A stretch of DNA of 64,000 nt, taken from positions 124,001-188,000 of the forward strand of contig JARGFU010000006.1 in NCBI GenBank assembly GCA_029210625.1. The letters are read 5' to 3'. Each line of letters starts with the position of its first letter. Positions within the stretch are counted from its first letter, which is position 1. Made by a program: the position numbers and the translations under genes. The notes beneath the pieces are model-generated. The model had not been told where the DNA came from. It made no database searches and saw only the letters and a program-made list of their open reading frames with translations. Origin of the DNA: Deltaproteobacteria bacterium. GTDB lineage: Bacteria > Myxococcota > Myxococcia > SLRQ01. Of this stretch, positions 42,937 to 51,902 are shown piece by piece.

Positions 42937-43478
42937 CGGTGTTTCCCCTCGCCTCGCGCCCGGGCGCGCAGGACGGCACGACGACTCGCGGCAACCGGGA
43001 GCCCGGTGAGCCGAAGACCGGTGCCTACCTCCAGCCGGGCCGCATCTTCGTCGGGCGAGGCGAGGAGGCCGTGAAGACCGTACTGGGCTCCTGCGTGGCC
43101 GTCTGTCTCTGGGACGCCGAGCGCGCGATCGGCGGGATGAACCACTACCTGCTCCCCCTGCGGGCGAGGGGCTCGCGCAGCTCGGCCCGCTTCGGAGAGG
43201 TCGCCATCCAGCAGCTCCTCGAGGAGCTCGAGCGCCGAGGGGCGCGCCGGAATGGGCTGCGGGCCAGGGTCTACGGGGGCGCCTGCGTCGTCGACTCGCT
43301 GCGCCGCAGCGGGGGCGGCGTCGGGCCCCGGAACATCGAGGTGGCGGAGCGGCTGCTCGATCACCTCGGCATCCCCATCGTCGCGCGGGACGTCGGCGGA
43401 CGGGCGGGGCGCCGGGTGGTCTTCCGCGTCGGTGACGGCGAGGTCTGGATGCGGCACCTGCAGAGAGGCCGGAGATGA
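42933..43478 (+). CDS. cheD: chemoreceptor glutamine deamidase CheD
   Basis: The protein has 181 residues. The catalytic Cys54 is in VLGSCVAVCLWD and His71 in GGMNHYLLP, the CheD signature; RVYGGACVVDSL and GPRNIEVAERLLDHLGIPIVARDVGG follow as usual. CheD deamidates glutamines on chemoreceptors. An unusual 30-residue N-terminal extension is basic and polar. The ATG overlaps the GAF gene stop, and its stop overlaps cheA. Confidence 0.92.
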   Translation: MTVFPLASRPGAQDGTTTRGNREPGEPKTGAYLQPGRIFVGRGEEAVKTVLGSCVAVCLWDAERAIGGMNHYLLPLRARGSRSSARFGEVAIQQLLEELERRGARRNGLRARVYGGACVVDSLRRSGGGVGPRNIEVAERLLDHLGIPIVARDVGGRAGRRVVFRVGDGEVWMRHLQRGRR

Positions 43479-45133
43479 GCGACCTGGACTTCGATCTCGA
43501 CACCCTCTTCCGGACCTTCCGGGCCGACGCGGAAGAGCACCTCGCGGTGATGGAGGAGATGGTCCTCCAGCTCGAGGCCGGGGAGGGCGGGCGCGAGGAG
43601 ATCGACACCCTCTTCCGCATGGCCCACAGCCTGAAGGGTGACGCCCTCTGCGTGAACCTCCACGACCTCTCCGAGTTCGCCCACGTCCTGGAGGATCTCC
43701 TCGAGGGGCTGCGCGACGATCCCGGGCGGGACGCCGGCGAGATCTACCCACTGGTGCTCCAGGGCATCGACGCCCTGCGCGAGATGACCCCGGGGCGCGC
43801 CGACGACCTGAAGGAGCCGACGGCCGAGCAGAAGGCGCTGCGTCAGCGCATCGAGCAGCTGGCGGCGGAGATCGCGGGGAAGGCGGTTCGCAGCAACGGC
43901 GGCGCGGCGGAGCCGCGGGGGTCGGGCCCCGCGGAGGGCCGCGAGGCCGCCGAGCGCCGCAAGCGAGACACCCTGCGGGTCGACGTCGAGAAGCTCGACC
44001 GGCTCCTCAACCTCACCGGTGAGATCGCGATCGAGCGGGGTGGCATCCGGCAGCTCCTCGAGGAGGGTGACGTCGAGGCCGCCTTGCAGTCCCACGCGGA
44101 CCTCGATCGCCTCTTCCAGGAGCTCCAGGAGATCGTCCTCGAGGTGAGGATGGTGCCGCTCGGGCCACTCTTCCGCCAGCACGTCCGGACCGTACGGGAT
44201 CTCTCCCGCCGTAGCCGGAAGCTCGCGCGCCTCGTCACCGAGGGGAGCGAGGTCGAGGTCGACACGGCCATCGTCCAGCTCCTGCGCGACCCGCTGACCC
44301 ACCTGATCCGCAACGCCGTCGATCACGGACTCGAGCGGGCCGAGGAGCGCAGCGCGGCGGGCAAGGACCCGGTGGGGACGGTGACCCTGCGGGCCTTCCA
44401 CCAGAGCGGCCACATCCTCGTCGAGGTCACCGATGACGGCGCCGGGCTGGACGCGGAGGCCATCGTCGCGCGAGCCCGGGAGCTCGGGCTGCTCGACGAG
44501 GGGGCGCCCGCGCCCGCCGATCTCTCCAGCCTGATCTTCGCACCTCAGCTCTCCACCGCCTCCGAGATCAGCGAGGTCTCGGGCCGGGGCGTGGGCATGG
44601 ACGTGGTCCGCCGCAACGTCGAGGCCCTCCGGGGCACGCTCTCGGTGAGCAGCCACCCGGGCGCGGGGACCACCGTGCGGATCCGGCTCCCGCTGACCCT
44701 GCTCATCATCGAGGGCTTCGCCGTCCAGGTGGCGCGAGAGACCTACGTCCTGCCCCTGGAGAACGTGGTGGAGTGCCTCGATGTTCCCCGCGCCGCGCAG
44801 GGAGGACAGGAGCGCTACGGGACCATCCACCTGCGGGGCGAGCCCCTGCCCTTCGTTCGCCTCGCCTCCTTCTTCGAGGCCCGCACGCAGGGGCCGGTGG
44901 AGCGGGAGAGCATCGTGGTCGTCCAGGATCAGGGCCGGCGGGCCGGCCTGGTGGTGGACGAGCTCAACGGAGAGCACCAGACGGTCGTGAAGTCCCTGGG
45001 CCGGATGTTCGACGAGGTGCCGGGGATCTCGGCCTCGACGGTGCTCGGGACCGGAGACGTCGCCCTCATCGTCGACATCCCCCAGCTCATCGAGACCGTC
45101 GAGCTGGAGGTCGAGAGCGCCTCGCGCGCCTGA
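43475..45133 (+). CDS. cheA: chemotaxis histidine kinase CheA
   Basis: The protein has 552 residues. Domain order: Hpt (1-110) with phosphorylated His51 in RMAHSLKGDA; a short linker (about 110-160) with no CheY-binding P2 domain; dimerisation helices (about 165-230); HATPase (235-400) with N-box HLIRNAVDHGLE, G1 VTDDGAGLD and G2 GRGVGMDVV; and CheW-like P5 (405-545). All catalytic boxes look active. There is no fused receiver domain, unlike FrzE. It sits between cheD and cheW with ATGA overlap. Confidence 0.95.
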   Translation: MSDLDFDLDTLFRTFRADAEEHLAVMEEMVLQLEAGEGGREEIDTLFRMAHSLKGDALCVNLHDLSEFAHVLEDLLEGLRDDPGRDAGEIYPLVLQGIDALREMTPGRADDLKEPTAEQKALRQRIEQLAAEIAGKAVRSNGGAAEPRGSGPAEGREAAERRKRDTLRVDVEKLDRLLNLTGEIAIERGGIRQLLEEGDVEAALQSHADLDRLFQELQEIVLEVRMVPLGPLFRQHVRTVRDLSRRSRKLARLVTEGSEVEVDTAIVQLLRDPLTHLIRNAVDHGLERAEERSAAGKDPVGTVTLRAFHQSGHILVEVTDDGAGLDAEAIVARARELGLLDEGAPAPADLSSLIFAPQLSTASEISEVSGRGVGMDVVRRNVEALRGTLSVSSHPGAGTTVRIRLPLTLLIIEGFAVQVARETYVLPLENVVECLDVPRAAQGGQERYGTIHLRGEPLPFVRLASFFEARTQGPVERESIVVVQDQGRRAGLVVDELNGEHQTVVKSLGRMFDEVPGISASTVLGTGDVALIVDIPQLIETVELEVESASRA

Positions 45134-45148
45134 AGGATCGGAGAAGCC

Positions 45149-45679
45149 ATGACCCTGGAAGAGAGACTGGACGAGCACCCGCAGTACCTGACCTTCGAGA
45201 TGCTGGGGGAGACCTACGCCCTGGGCATCCTGCGGGTGCGGGAGATCATCGAGTACAGCCGGATCACCCGGGTGCCCCGGATGCCGGCCTTCGTCCGCGG
45301 GGTGATCAACCTGCGCGGCCACGTGGTGCCGGTGCTGGATCTGGCCACGAAGTTCGGGCTGGAGGCCGCGCCGGTCACCTCCGACACCTGCATCGTGATC
45401 CTCGAGGTCGCGGCGGAGGACGGGAAGCAGATCATCGGGATCGTCACCGACGCGGTGGACGAGGTCATCGACCTCGCCCCGGAGCGGATCGAGCCCCCCC
45501 CGACCTTCGGGACCCGGATCGACACCCGCTTCATCGTCGGGATGGGCGTGATGGAGGAGTCGTTCCTCCTGATCATCGACATCGAGCAGATCCTCTCCGA
45601 CGACGACCTCGCAGCGGTCGTGGTCGCCGCGGAGAGCGGGGACGAGGCGCTGGTGGCCTCCCAGGAGGCCCGCCCCTAG
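45149..45679 (+). CDS. cheW: CheW coupling protein
   Basis: The protein has 176 residues. The SH3-like CheW fold is recognised by YLTFEMLGETYALGILRVREIIEY, ITRVPRMPAFVRGVINLRGHVVPVLDL and TFIVGMGV-type strands. It links CheA to the chemoreceptor. The C-terminal 25 residues are an acidic/Ala tail beyond the usual domain. It follows cheA by 15 bases, with GGATCGGAG upstream. Confidence 0.93.
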   Translation: MTLEERLDEHPQYLTFEMLGETYALGILRVREIIEYSRITRVPRMPAFVRGVINLRGHVVPVLDLATKFGLEAAPVTSDTCIVILEVAAEDGKQIIGIVTDAVDEVIDLAPERIEPPPTFGTRIDTRFIVGMGVMEESFLLIIDIEQILSDDDLAAVVVAAESGDEALVASQEARP

Positions 45680-45747
45680 GGCCACGGCGAAGAGACCTTT
45701 TCGAATCGGACGCCCGAGCGCGTCACCCATAGTCGAAGGAGAAGAAG

Positions 45748-47973
45748 ATGAGCTGGAAGGACATGCGGATCGGAGGAAAGCTGGCGGTCGGTTTCGGGAG
45801 CCTGCTGGTCCTGATCGCGGTGGCGGGCTTCGTCGGATGGCGCGGCATCGAGAACATGGGCGACGCCCTCTTCGTGGTGGGTGACCGGGAGGCGCCGGTC
45901 CACCACGTGGCCAACGAGATGAAGCTCTCGGTGATGCACGCCCGGGACGCCACCGCCGAGTACCAGAGCAACTCGACCGTCGTCGCCCTGGCCAACGCCG
46001 AGGAGCTGCCCGAGCTCGAGCGCAAGTACCGGGAGGCGATGGAGAGCTACGAGCACTACGCCTCCATGATCCTCAACGGCGGCCGCCTCGAGGAGGGGAC
46101 GGTGGTCCACAAGACCGAGCACGCCGAGCTGGCCGAGGCCATCCGCGAGGCCGTGCGGATCAACGAGGAGTCCTTCGTGCCCGCCGCGGACGAGCTGGTG
46201 GCGGCCGGCAAGGCCCTGATCACGGCGGACGTCGCCAAGGAGGCGGCCATGAAGGGTCTCGAGGAGGCCTTCGCGGTCGTCACCCGGGAGGCCCACGACC
46301 TCGAGCGGGTCTACCTCTCGGAGGAGGGCGCCGACGCGGCGGCGGATCTGCAGGGGGCGCTGGCGATGCAGGTCGCCGAGCAGGTGCAGACCGAGATCGC
46401 CCACTCCCGGATCTACGCCGAGGAGTACGCCCAGGTTCGCAACGCGCGGGAGTTCGAGGAGCTCGACCGGGAGATGGCGGAGACCCGCCTGGAGTTCGAC
46501 GCCGCGACCACCCTGCTCCTGGACGGAGGAGAGGTGGCGGGGCGGAAGCTCGAGGCCACCGCGGCCCGCCGCGGGAGGGAGGCCGTCCGCTCCCTCCAGC
46601 GCTCCTTCACGGACTTCGACAAGCAGCTCGGCAAGCTGATCGAGGCCCACCGGGTGGCGCTGGCCCAGACCGAGCGCTCCCGCAAGGCCATGGAGCGGCT
46701 GGACGCCGCGGGCGACGAGGTCGACGCCGTCCTCGACCGGGTGGAGCGCCTGGCCGAGGAGGCCATGTCCACGGCCAAGGCCGATGGCGCCACCTCCAAG
46801 ACCAGCTCGGTGACCGTGCTGGTGGTCGTGGTCTTCCTCTCCCTCCTCACCGGCCTCTTGCTGGGGCTGGTCATCGCCCGGGGCATCACCAACCCCCTGG
46901 CCCGGAGCATCGGCTTCGCCCAGGCCATCGCCGAGGGTGACCTCTCCCAGGACCTCGATCTCGATCGCGGGGACGAGGTGGGGATGCTCGGGCAGGCCCT
47001 CCAGAAGATGTCCGAGTCGCTGCGCAGCATCGTCAGCGACGTGCAGGCCGCCGCCGACAACGTCTCCTCGGCGGCCCAGCAGCTCGGCGCCTCCTCCGAG
47101 GAGATGTCCCAGGGGGCCTCCGAGCAGGCCGCCTCCGCGGAGGAGGTCTCCTCCTCGATGGAGGAGATGGCGGGCAACATCCGGCAGAACACCGAGAACG
47201 CCCTGCAGACCGACCGCATCGCCAGCAAGGCGGCTGACGACGCCGGCTCCGGCGGGAGCGCCGTGGCCGAGACCGTCGCGGCGATGAACGAGATCGCCCA
47301 GAAGATCACCATCATCGAGGAGATCGCCCGGCAGACGAACCTCCTGGCCCTCAACGCCGCCATCGAGGCGGCGCGGGCCGGCGAGCACGGCAAGGGCTTC
47401 GCGGTGGTGGCGGCCGAGGTGCGAAAGCTCGCCGAGCGCAGCAAGCTGGCGGCGGCGGAGATCTCCGAGCTCTCCGGCGGCAGCGTCGAGGTCGCGGGGA
47501 AGGCGGGCGAGATGCTCGAGCGCATCGTCCCCGACATCCAGCGCACCGCGGAGCTGGTCCAGGACATCCGCGCGGCCAGCCGGGAGCAGAGCACCGGCGC
47601 CGAGCAGATCAACCGGGCCATCCAGCAGCTCGATCAGGTGATCCAGCAGAACGCCGGCGCCGCCGAGGAGATGGCCTCCACCGCGGAGGAGCTCTCCAGC
47701 CAGGCGAGCCAGATGCAGAGCACCATCGGCTTCTTCCACCTGGGCCGCCACCAGCAGACCCGCAACGGCCACCGGCGCGGCGAGTCTCGCGGGCACCACC
47801 CGGAGCTGACCTCCTTCCTGGCCCGCCTGGGCCACGCCGAGGATGAGGAGCCCCGGGAGTCCCGGAACGGAAGCAACGGCCACGGCCACGGCAACGGCAA
47901 CGGCGTGCACCTCGACCTGGGGATGGTCGCCGGTGACGAGCAGGACGCCGAGTTCGAGCGCTACGCCGACTAG
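45748..47973 (+). CDS. methyl-accepting chemotaxis protein
   Basis: The protein has 741 residues. TM1 is at about 13-32, a long helical periplasmic domain at 33-350 (four-helix-bundle character), TM2 at 352-375, HAMP at 375-430, then the cytoplasmic signalling bundle whose tip has [42 protein letters not shown]. After the bundle comes a His/Gly/Asn-rich linker (about 705-720) and the end AEFERYAD, which may tether CheR/CheB. AAGGAG lies before the ATG. The ligand is unknown. Confidence 0.93.
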   Translation: MSWKDMRIGGKLAVGFGSLLVLIAVAGFVGWRGIENMGDALFVVGDREAPVHHVANEMKLSVMHARDATAEYQSNSTVVALANAEELPELERKYREAMESYEHYASMILNGGRLEEGTVVHKTEHAELAEAIREAVRINEESFVPAADELVAAGKALITADVAKEAAMKGLEEAFAVVTREAHDLERVYLSEEGADAAADLQGALAMQVAEQVQTEIAHSRIYAEEYAQVRNAREFEELDREMAETRLEFDAATTLLLDGGEVAGRKLEATAARRGREAVRSLQRSFTDFDKQLGKLIEAHRVALAQTERSRKAMERLDAAGDEVDAVLDRVERLAEEAMSTAKADGATSKTSSVTVLVVVVFLSLLTGLLLGLVIARGITNPLARSIGFAQAIAEGDLSQDLDLDRGDEVGMLGQALQKMSESLRSIVSDVQAAADNVSSAAQQLGASSEEMSQGASEQAASAEEVSSSMEEMAGNIRQNTENALQTDRIASKAADDAGSGGSAVAETVAAMNEIAQKITIIEEIARQTNLLALNAAIEAARAGEHGKGFAVVAAEVRKLAERSKLAAAEISELSGGSVEVAGKAGEMLERIVPDIQRTAELVQDIRAASREQSTGAEQINRAIQQLDQVIQQNAGAAEEMASTAEELSSQASQMQSTIGFFHLGRHQQTRNGHRRGESRGHHPELTSFLARLGHAEDEEPRESRNGSNGHGHGNGNGVHLDLGMVAGDEQDAEFERYAD

Positions 47974-48000
47974 CGGGTGAAAGGAGAGGAGGAGGTCCCC

Positions 48001-48873
48001 ATGTTGGCCACGCCCACCCACGAGAGCGCCCTGCGGGAGTCGGACTACCGGCGCCTGCGGGACCTCCTCCACGAGCGCTTCGGTCTGCACCTGCCCCCCA
48101 CCAAGAAGGTCCTCCTCCAGGCCAGGATCCAGAAGCGGCTGCGGCGGCTGAAGATGGGCTCCTTCGCCGAGTACTGTGAGCACCTCTTCTCCCCCGAGGG
48201 CCTGGAGGAGGAGCTCCCGCGCCTGGTGGACGTCGTCACGACCCACAAGACCGAGTTCTTCCGGGAGTCGGGCCACTTCGAGTGGATGGTCGAGACGCTG
48301 CTGCCCGAGCTCTCGCAGAGCGTGGGCCGGATCGGGCCGCTGAAGATCTGGAGCGCGGGCTGCTCCACCGGGGAGGAGGTCTACTCCCTAGCCATGCTCC
48401 TCTCGGAGTGGCGCCGGAAGGTCCCCGACTTCGACTTCGAGATCATCGGCTCGGACGTCGCCGCGGACACCCTGGAGAAGGCCCGCCAGGGCATCTACCG
48501 GCAGGATCGGATCGTCGGCCTCTCGGACGCCCTGCGCCGGCGCTACTTCATGCGCAGCAAGGACCGCCGGCAGCCGCTGGTCCGGGTGGTGCCCGAGCTG
48601 CGATCGAAGTGCCGCTTCGAGCTCCACAACCTCATCGAGGAGCGCGAGGCGCCGCTGGCCGAGGCGGACCTCATCTTCTGCCGCAACGTGATGATCTACT
48701 TCGATCGGCCCACCCGGCAGCGGGTGGTCGAGGGGCTGGTGAGCCACCTGGCCCCCTGGGGCACCCTCTTCGTGGGCCACGCCGAGACCCTCGGAGGCAT
48801 CGACGTCCCCCTCCTCCCGGTGGCGGCCGCCACCTACCGCCACCGGGCGCACCTCCAGGCCCCGGGACGGTAG
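48001..48873 (+). CDS. cheR: chemoreceptor methyltransferase CheR
   Basis: The protein has 290 residues. The N-terminal helical domain (1-85) begins SDYRRLRDLLHERFGLHLPPTKK; the catalytic domain has THKTEFFRESGHF, SAGCSTGEEVYSLAML (SAM site), IGSDVAADTLEKARQGIY and ADLIFCRNVMIYFD. The enzyme methylates chemoreceptor Glu residues. The strong GGAGGAGGT places the start at the ATG at 48001 rather than the GTG at 47977. Confidence 0.94.
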   Translation: MLATPTHESALRESDYRRLRDLLHERFGLHLPPTKKVLLQARIQKRLRRLKMGSFAEYCEHLFSPEGLEEELPRLVDVVTTHKTEFFRESGHFEWMVETLLPELSQSVGRIGPLKIWSAGCSTGEEVYSLAMLLSEWRRKVPDFDFEIIGSDVAADTLEKARQGIYRQDRIVGLSDALRRRYFMRSKDRRQPLVRVVPELRSKCRFELHNLIEEREAPLAEADLIFCRNVMIYFDRPTRQRVVEGLVSHLAPWGTLFVGHAETLGGIDVPLLPVAAATYRHRAHLQAPGR

Positions 48874-48882
48874 AGCCAGACC

Positions 48883-49980
48883 ATGCGCAAGCCCATCCGC
48901 ACCCTCATCGTCGACGACTCGGCCCTGGTGCGCCGCCTGCTCCGGCAGATCCTCGACTCGGACCCCGCCATCGAGGTGATGGGCACGGCGGGGGACCCCC
49001 TCATCGCCGCGCGCAAGATGACCCGCGAGGTTCCCGACGTCGTGCTCCTCGACGTGGAGATGCCGCGGATGAGCGGGCTGGAGTTCCTCGAGCAGCTGAT
49101 GAGCCAGCACCCGATCCCGGTGGTCATCTGCTCCAGCCACACCTCGCGGGACTCCCAGGTGGCCTTCGACGCCCTGCGGATGGGCGCGGTGGAGATCATC
49201 GAGAAGCCGAAGGTGGGCACCGCGGCCTTCATCGAGGAGTCCCGCCTGCGCCTCTGCGACGCGGTGAAGGCCGCCTCCCGGGCCAGGCTCGGGCCGCCCC
49301 GGGCGGACGCCGCGGCCTGGCAGCCCCGGGAGCGCGCCATGGTGAGCCAGCCGCCGCCGGCCCAGCTCGCGCGGGCGGTCGCGGGCTACCGCAACGTGGT
49401 GCTCGGGGCGTCGACCGGCGGGACCGAGGCCATCCGGGGGTTGCTCACGGCCCTCCCGGCGCAGTCGCCTCCCATCGCCATCGTGCAGCACATGCCCGAG
49501 CACTTCACCCGGATGTTCGCGCGCAACCTCGACGAGCTCTCCGAGCTGGAGGTGCGCGAGGCCGCCACCGGCGACCTCATGCGGCCGGGCCGCGTCTACA
49601 TCGCGCCCGGCAACCGGCACCTCGAGCTGCGGCGCCGCCGCCACGGCGTCGTCTGTCAGGTTCGGGACGGGCCCCTGGTGCGGCGCCACCGCCCCTCCGT
49701 GGACGTGCTCTTCCAGTCGGCGGCGGACTCCCTCGGGGCTCAAGCGCTGGGCATCCTCCTCACGGGGATGGGCGACGACGGCGCCCGGGGCCTCCAGGCG
49801 ATGCACGAGGCCGGCGCGCGCACCCTCGCCCAGGACGAGCAGAGCTCGGTCGTCTTCGGGATGCCCGCCGAGGCCATCCGGCGAGGTGCGGTGGACCGGG
49901 TGATCTCCCTGCACGACCTGGCCCGCTGCCTGCTGATGGAGTCCGAGCTCTCGGGGGGGAGTCGAGGAGCCGTAGGATGA
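48883..49980 (+). CDS. cheB: chemoreceptor methylesterase/deamidase CheB
   Basis: The protein has 365 residues: REC domain with Asp57 (VLLDVEMPRMSG), linker (about 130-165), and methylesterase domain with Ser177 in GASTGG, His203 in VQHMPEHF and Asp299 in GMGDDGARG. All triad residues are present. It reverses CheR methylation when phosphorylated by CheA. The stop overlaps the next start by four bases. Confidence 0.95.
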   Translation: MRKPIRTLIVDDSALVRRLLRQILDSDPAIEVMGTAGDPLIAARKMTREVPDVVLLDVEMPRMSGLEFLEQLMSQHPIPVVICSSHTSRDSQVAFDALRMGAVEIIEKPKVGTAAFIEESRLRLCDAVKAASRARLGPPRADAAAWQPRERAMVSQPPPAQLARAVAGYRNVVLGASTGGTEAIRGLLTALPAQSPPIAIVQHMPEHFTRMFARNLDELSELEVREAATGDLMRPGRVYIAPGNRHLELRRRRHGVVCQVRDGPLVRRHRPSVDVLFQSAADSLGAQALGILLTGMGDDGARGLQAMHEAGARTLAQDEQSSVVFGMPAEAIRRGAVDRVISLHDLARCLLMESELSGGSRGAVG

Positions 49981-50633
49981 GAGAGACAGCCCATCGTTCT
50001 TTCGAGAGCCTCGTCCCCCTGCAGGAGATGCGCTGCGAGGCGGCCGTGGGGCGCCTGACGCGGAGCTTCGTGCACCAGCTCGCCAACGATCTGGCGATGG
50101 TGCAGACCGCGCTGGACCTCATCGGCATGCGGCCCACCGATCCACCCGAGAAGGCTCTCCAGGTCGCGCAGAAGGCGATCGACGAGGCCAGCTGGCTCCT
50201 CCACCGGCTGCGGCTCATCGCTCACCACGAGCGCACGGGGCCCTGCCGGACGGATCCCGGGCCCGTGGTGGAAGAGGTCTTCCAGCTGGTGGACCGGGCT
50301 CACCAGGCCCGGCTGGCCGTCCGGCTGGAGCTCGCGCCGGAGCTGCCGGTGATGGCCATCCACCCCAACGCGCTGCGGGAGGCCCTGCTCATCCTTCTGA
50401 CCGACAGCATCCAGGACTTCCAGCGCCGGCACGCCCAGAGCGGCGGCGCCACGCTCCGGGCCGTCGTGAGCGGACGGCGCGCCCGCGCGGAGGGTGCGGG
50501 GCCGGTGACCCTGCTGCTGGAGCTCGGCTTCCACCCCGGGCGTGGTGCGACCCGCGAGCAGCTGGCCTCGGCGAGGCCACTGGAGAGCCGCCGGGTCGAG
50601 CTCTGCGACACCCCCGCTTCAGAGCAGGGGTAG
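49977..50633 (+). CDS. degenerate histidine-kinase-like protein
   Basis: The protein has 218 residues. The first helix pair resembles a DHp domain with SFVHQLANDLAMVQTALDLI (His near 37) and a second helix ending LHRLRLIAHH. The C-terminal part resembles an ATPase lobe with ALREALLILLTDSIQDF, but the N-box Asn is replaced and the G1/G2 glycine boxes are missing, so it should not bind ATP normally. It may be a phosphatase, phosphotransfer protein or CheA/CheY regulator. It overlaps cheB by four bases and so belongs to the operon; its 3' end overlaps the convergent gene by 15 bases. Confidence 0.7.
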   Translation: MRETAHRSFESLVPLQEMRCEAAVGRLTRSFVHQLANDLAMVQTALDLIGMRPTDPPEKALQVAQKAIDEASWLLHRLRLIAHHERTGPCRTDPGPVVEEVFQLVDRAHQARLAVRLELAPELPVMAIHPNALREALLILLTDSIQDFQRRHAQSGGATLRAVVSGRRARAEGAGPVTLLLELGFHPGRGATREQLASARPLESRRVELCDTPASEQG

Positions 50634-51857
50634 CGCCGGGAAGCGCAGGGAGTAGACCTGCGCGCCGCCCCTCTGGGAGGTCTCCACTCCGAAGGGGTGG
50701 GCGTCGGCGAGCTCCTGGATCGTCTGCCGGGACGCCTCGGGCAGGGGCTCCTCGGCCTCGATCTCGAAGAGGATCGCGAAGGGCGAGGGGCGGGCGACCC
50801 GCACCCGGACCGTGCAGGTCTGCCCCGAGCAGGGGCTCTCCCGCAGGCCGGTGGAGAGGATCTGCACCGCCAGCTCGGCGGGGAAGAGCAGGTCGCCCAG
50901 ATCGTTCTGCAGTCCGTCCACGCAGTGCATGGCGCAGCCGGGGCTCTGGCAGCCCTGGCAGATCGCCGCCGCGGACTCGAGGATCTCGCGGGCGGGGTGG
51001 GTGGTGACGACCGGCCGATCCAGGTGCAGGCCGAGCTGCCGCAGATCCCCGAGGAGCGCGCTCATCCGGGAGGCCGTGTTCTTCAGGTGGGTGAGGTGCG
51101 CTGCGGGATCCCTGCCCCGCTCCAGCGCGTTCTGGAGGGTGTCGGTCAGGGCGAGGAGCGCCGAGGCCTGGTTCGAGAGTCCGTGGACGGTGCCCCGGGC
51201 GAGGGTCAGCGCCAGGTCGGCGGGGGCGAGCTGGGCGAGGCGGGTGGCTGCGAAGCGGCAGAGGAGGGCGCAGCGCTCGAGGCGGGCGATCCCCGGCAGG
51301 GAGCCCCCCAGCTCGGCGAAGCCCAGGAGCCGCTCCCCCGCGCCCAGGATCGGGAGCACGGCGCCCATGGCGCTGCCGTACTCGTGCTCGGCGGTGACGC
51401 CGTTCTCGAGCAGGACCCGGGCCGGGGGGTAGCCCGGCGCCGTGTCCTCGAGGCCGGCCACCAGCGCCTCGGCCACCTGGATGGGCGCGTGCAGCGCCGA
51501 GCGCAGGGTCACCGAGACCCGGCGGTAGTCCCGCCGCGCGAAGTCCGGATCGCCCTCGGGGTGCAGCAGGACGGAGACGAAGACCAGGGCCGGGCGCCGG
51601 AGGCGCTGGACGAGGAGCGTGACCCCGCGCCCCTCGCGGCTCTGCCCGCGAAAGCGCAGCGGGCGCCAGCTCTCGCCGATCCGGTCGATCAGGGCGGCGA
51701 GGCGCTCGGCGCTGCGGGTCCCCAGCCAGCTCTCCTCGCTGCGGTCGAAGGGGGAGCCGAGCCGGCGGGCGGAGGGAGAGGCCCCGGCCAGGGCGCCGTC
51801 CTGGTCGAGAAGCCAGCAGGGGACCGTCAGGTCGCCGACTCGGAGGGCTCCGCTCAC
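50619..51857 (-). CDS. PAS/GAF-like, degenerate histidine-kinase-like protein with Cys cluster
   Basis: The protein has 412 residues. A PAS-like N-terminus (VPCWLLDQDGALAGASPSA, 10-120) and a GAF-like region (125-215) precede a DHp-like helix TVHGLSNQASALLALTDTL (His near 225) and LTHLKNTASRMSALLGDLRQLG. The C-terminal lobe lacks the glycine boxes of a kinase and instead has Cys-x2-Cys-x4-Cys-x3-Cys (in CQGCQSPGCAMHC, near 300) and two more Cys further on. It is convergent with, and partly similar in layout to, the preceding degenerate kinase gene. It may sense redox or metal and modulate the Che system. Confidence 0.65.
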   Translation of the reverse strand: MSGALRVGDLTVPCWLLDQDGALAGASPSARRLGSPFDRSEESWLGTRSAERLAALIDRIGESWRPLRFRGQSREGRGVTLLVQRLRRPALVFVSVLLHPEGDPDFARRDYRRVSVTLRSALHAPIQVAEALVAGLEDTAPGYPPARVLLENGVTAEHEYGSAMGAVLPILGAGERLLGFAELGGSLPGIARLERCALLCRFAATRLAQLAPADLALTLARGTVHGLSNQASALLALTDTLQNALERGRDPAAHLTHLKNTASRMSALLGDLRQLGLHLDRPVVTTHPAREILESAAAICQGCQSPGCAMHCVDGLQNDLGDLLFPAELAVQILSTGLRESPCSGQTCTVRVRVARPSPFAILFEIEAEEPLPEASRQTIQELADAHPFGVETSQRGGAQVYSLRFPALPLL

Positions 51858-51902
51858 CCCTTCACCCTAGGTCATGGCAGGGCCCCTGGGGGACCCTCCA
51901 CC

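Noticed and set aside
45690-45710. TTTTCGAATCGG before the chemoreceptor gene, resembling a tRNA T-arm
   Set aside because: The flanking bases do not pair as a T-stem and no cloverleaf is possible in the 68-base gap.
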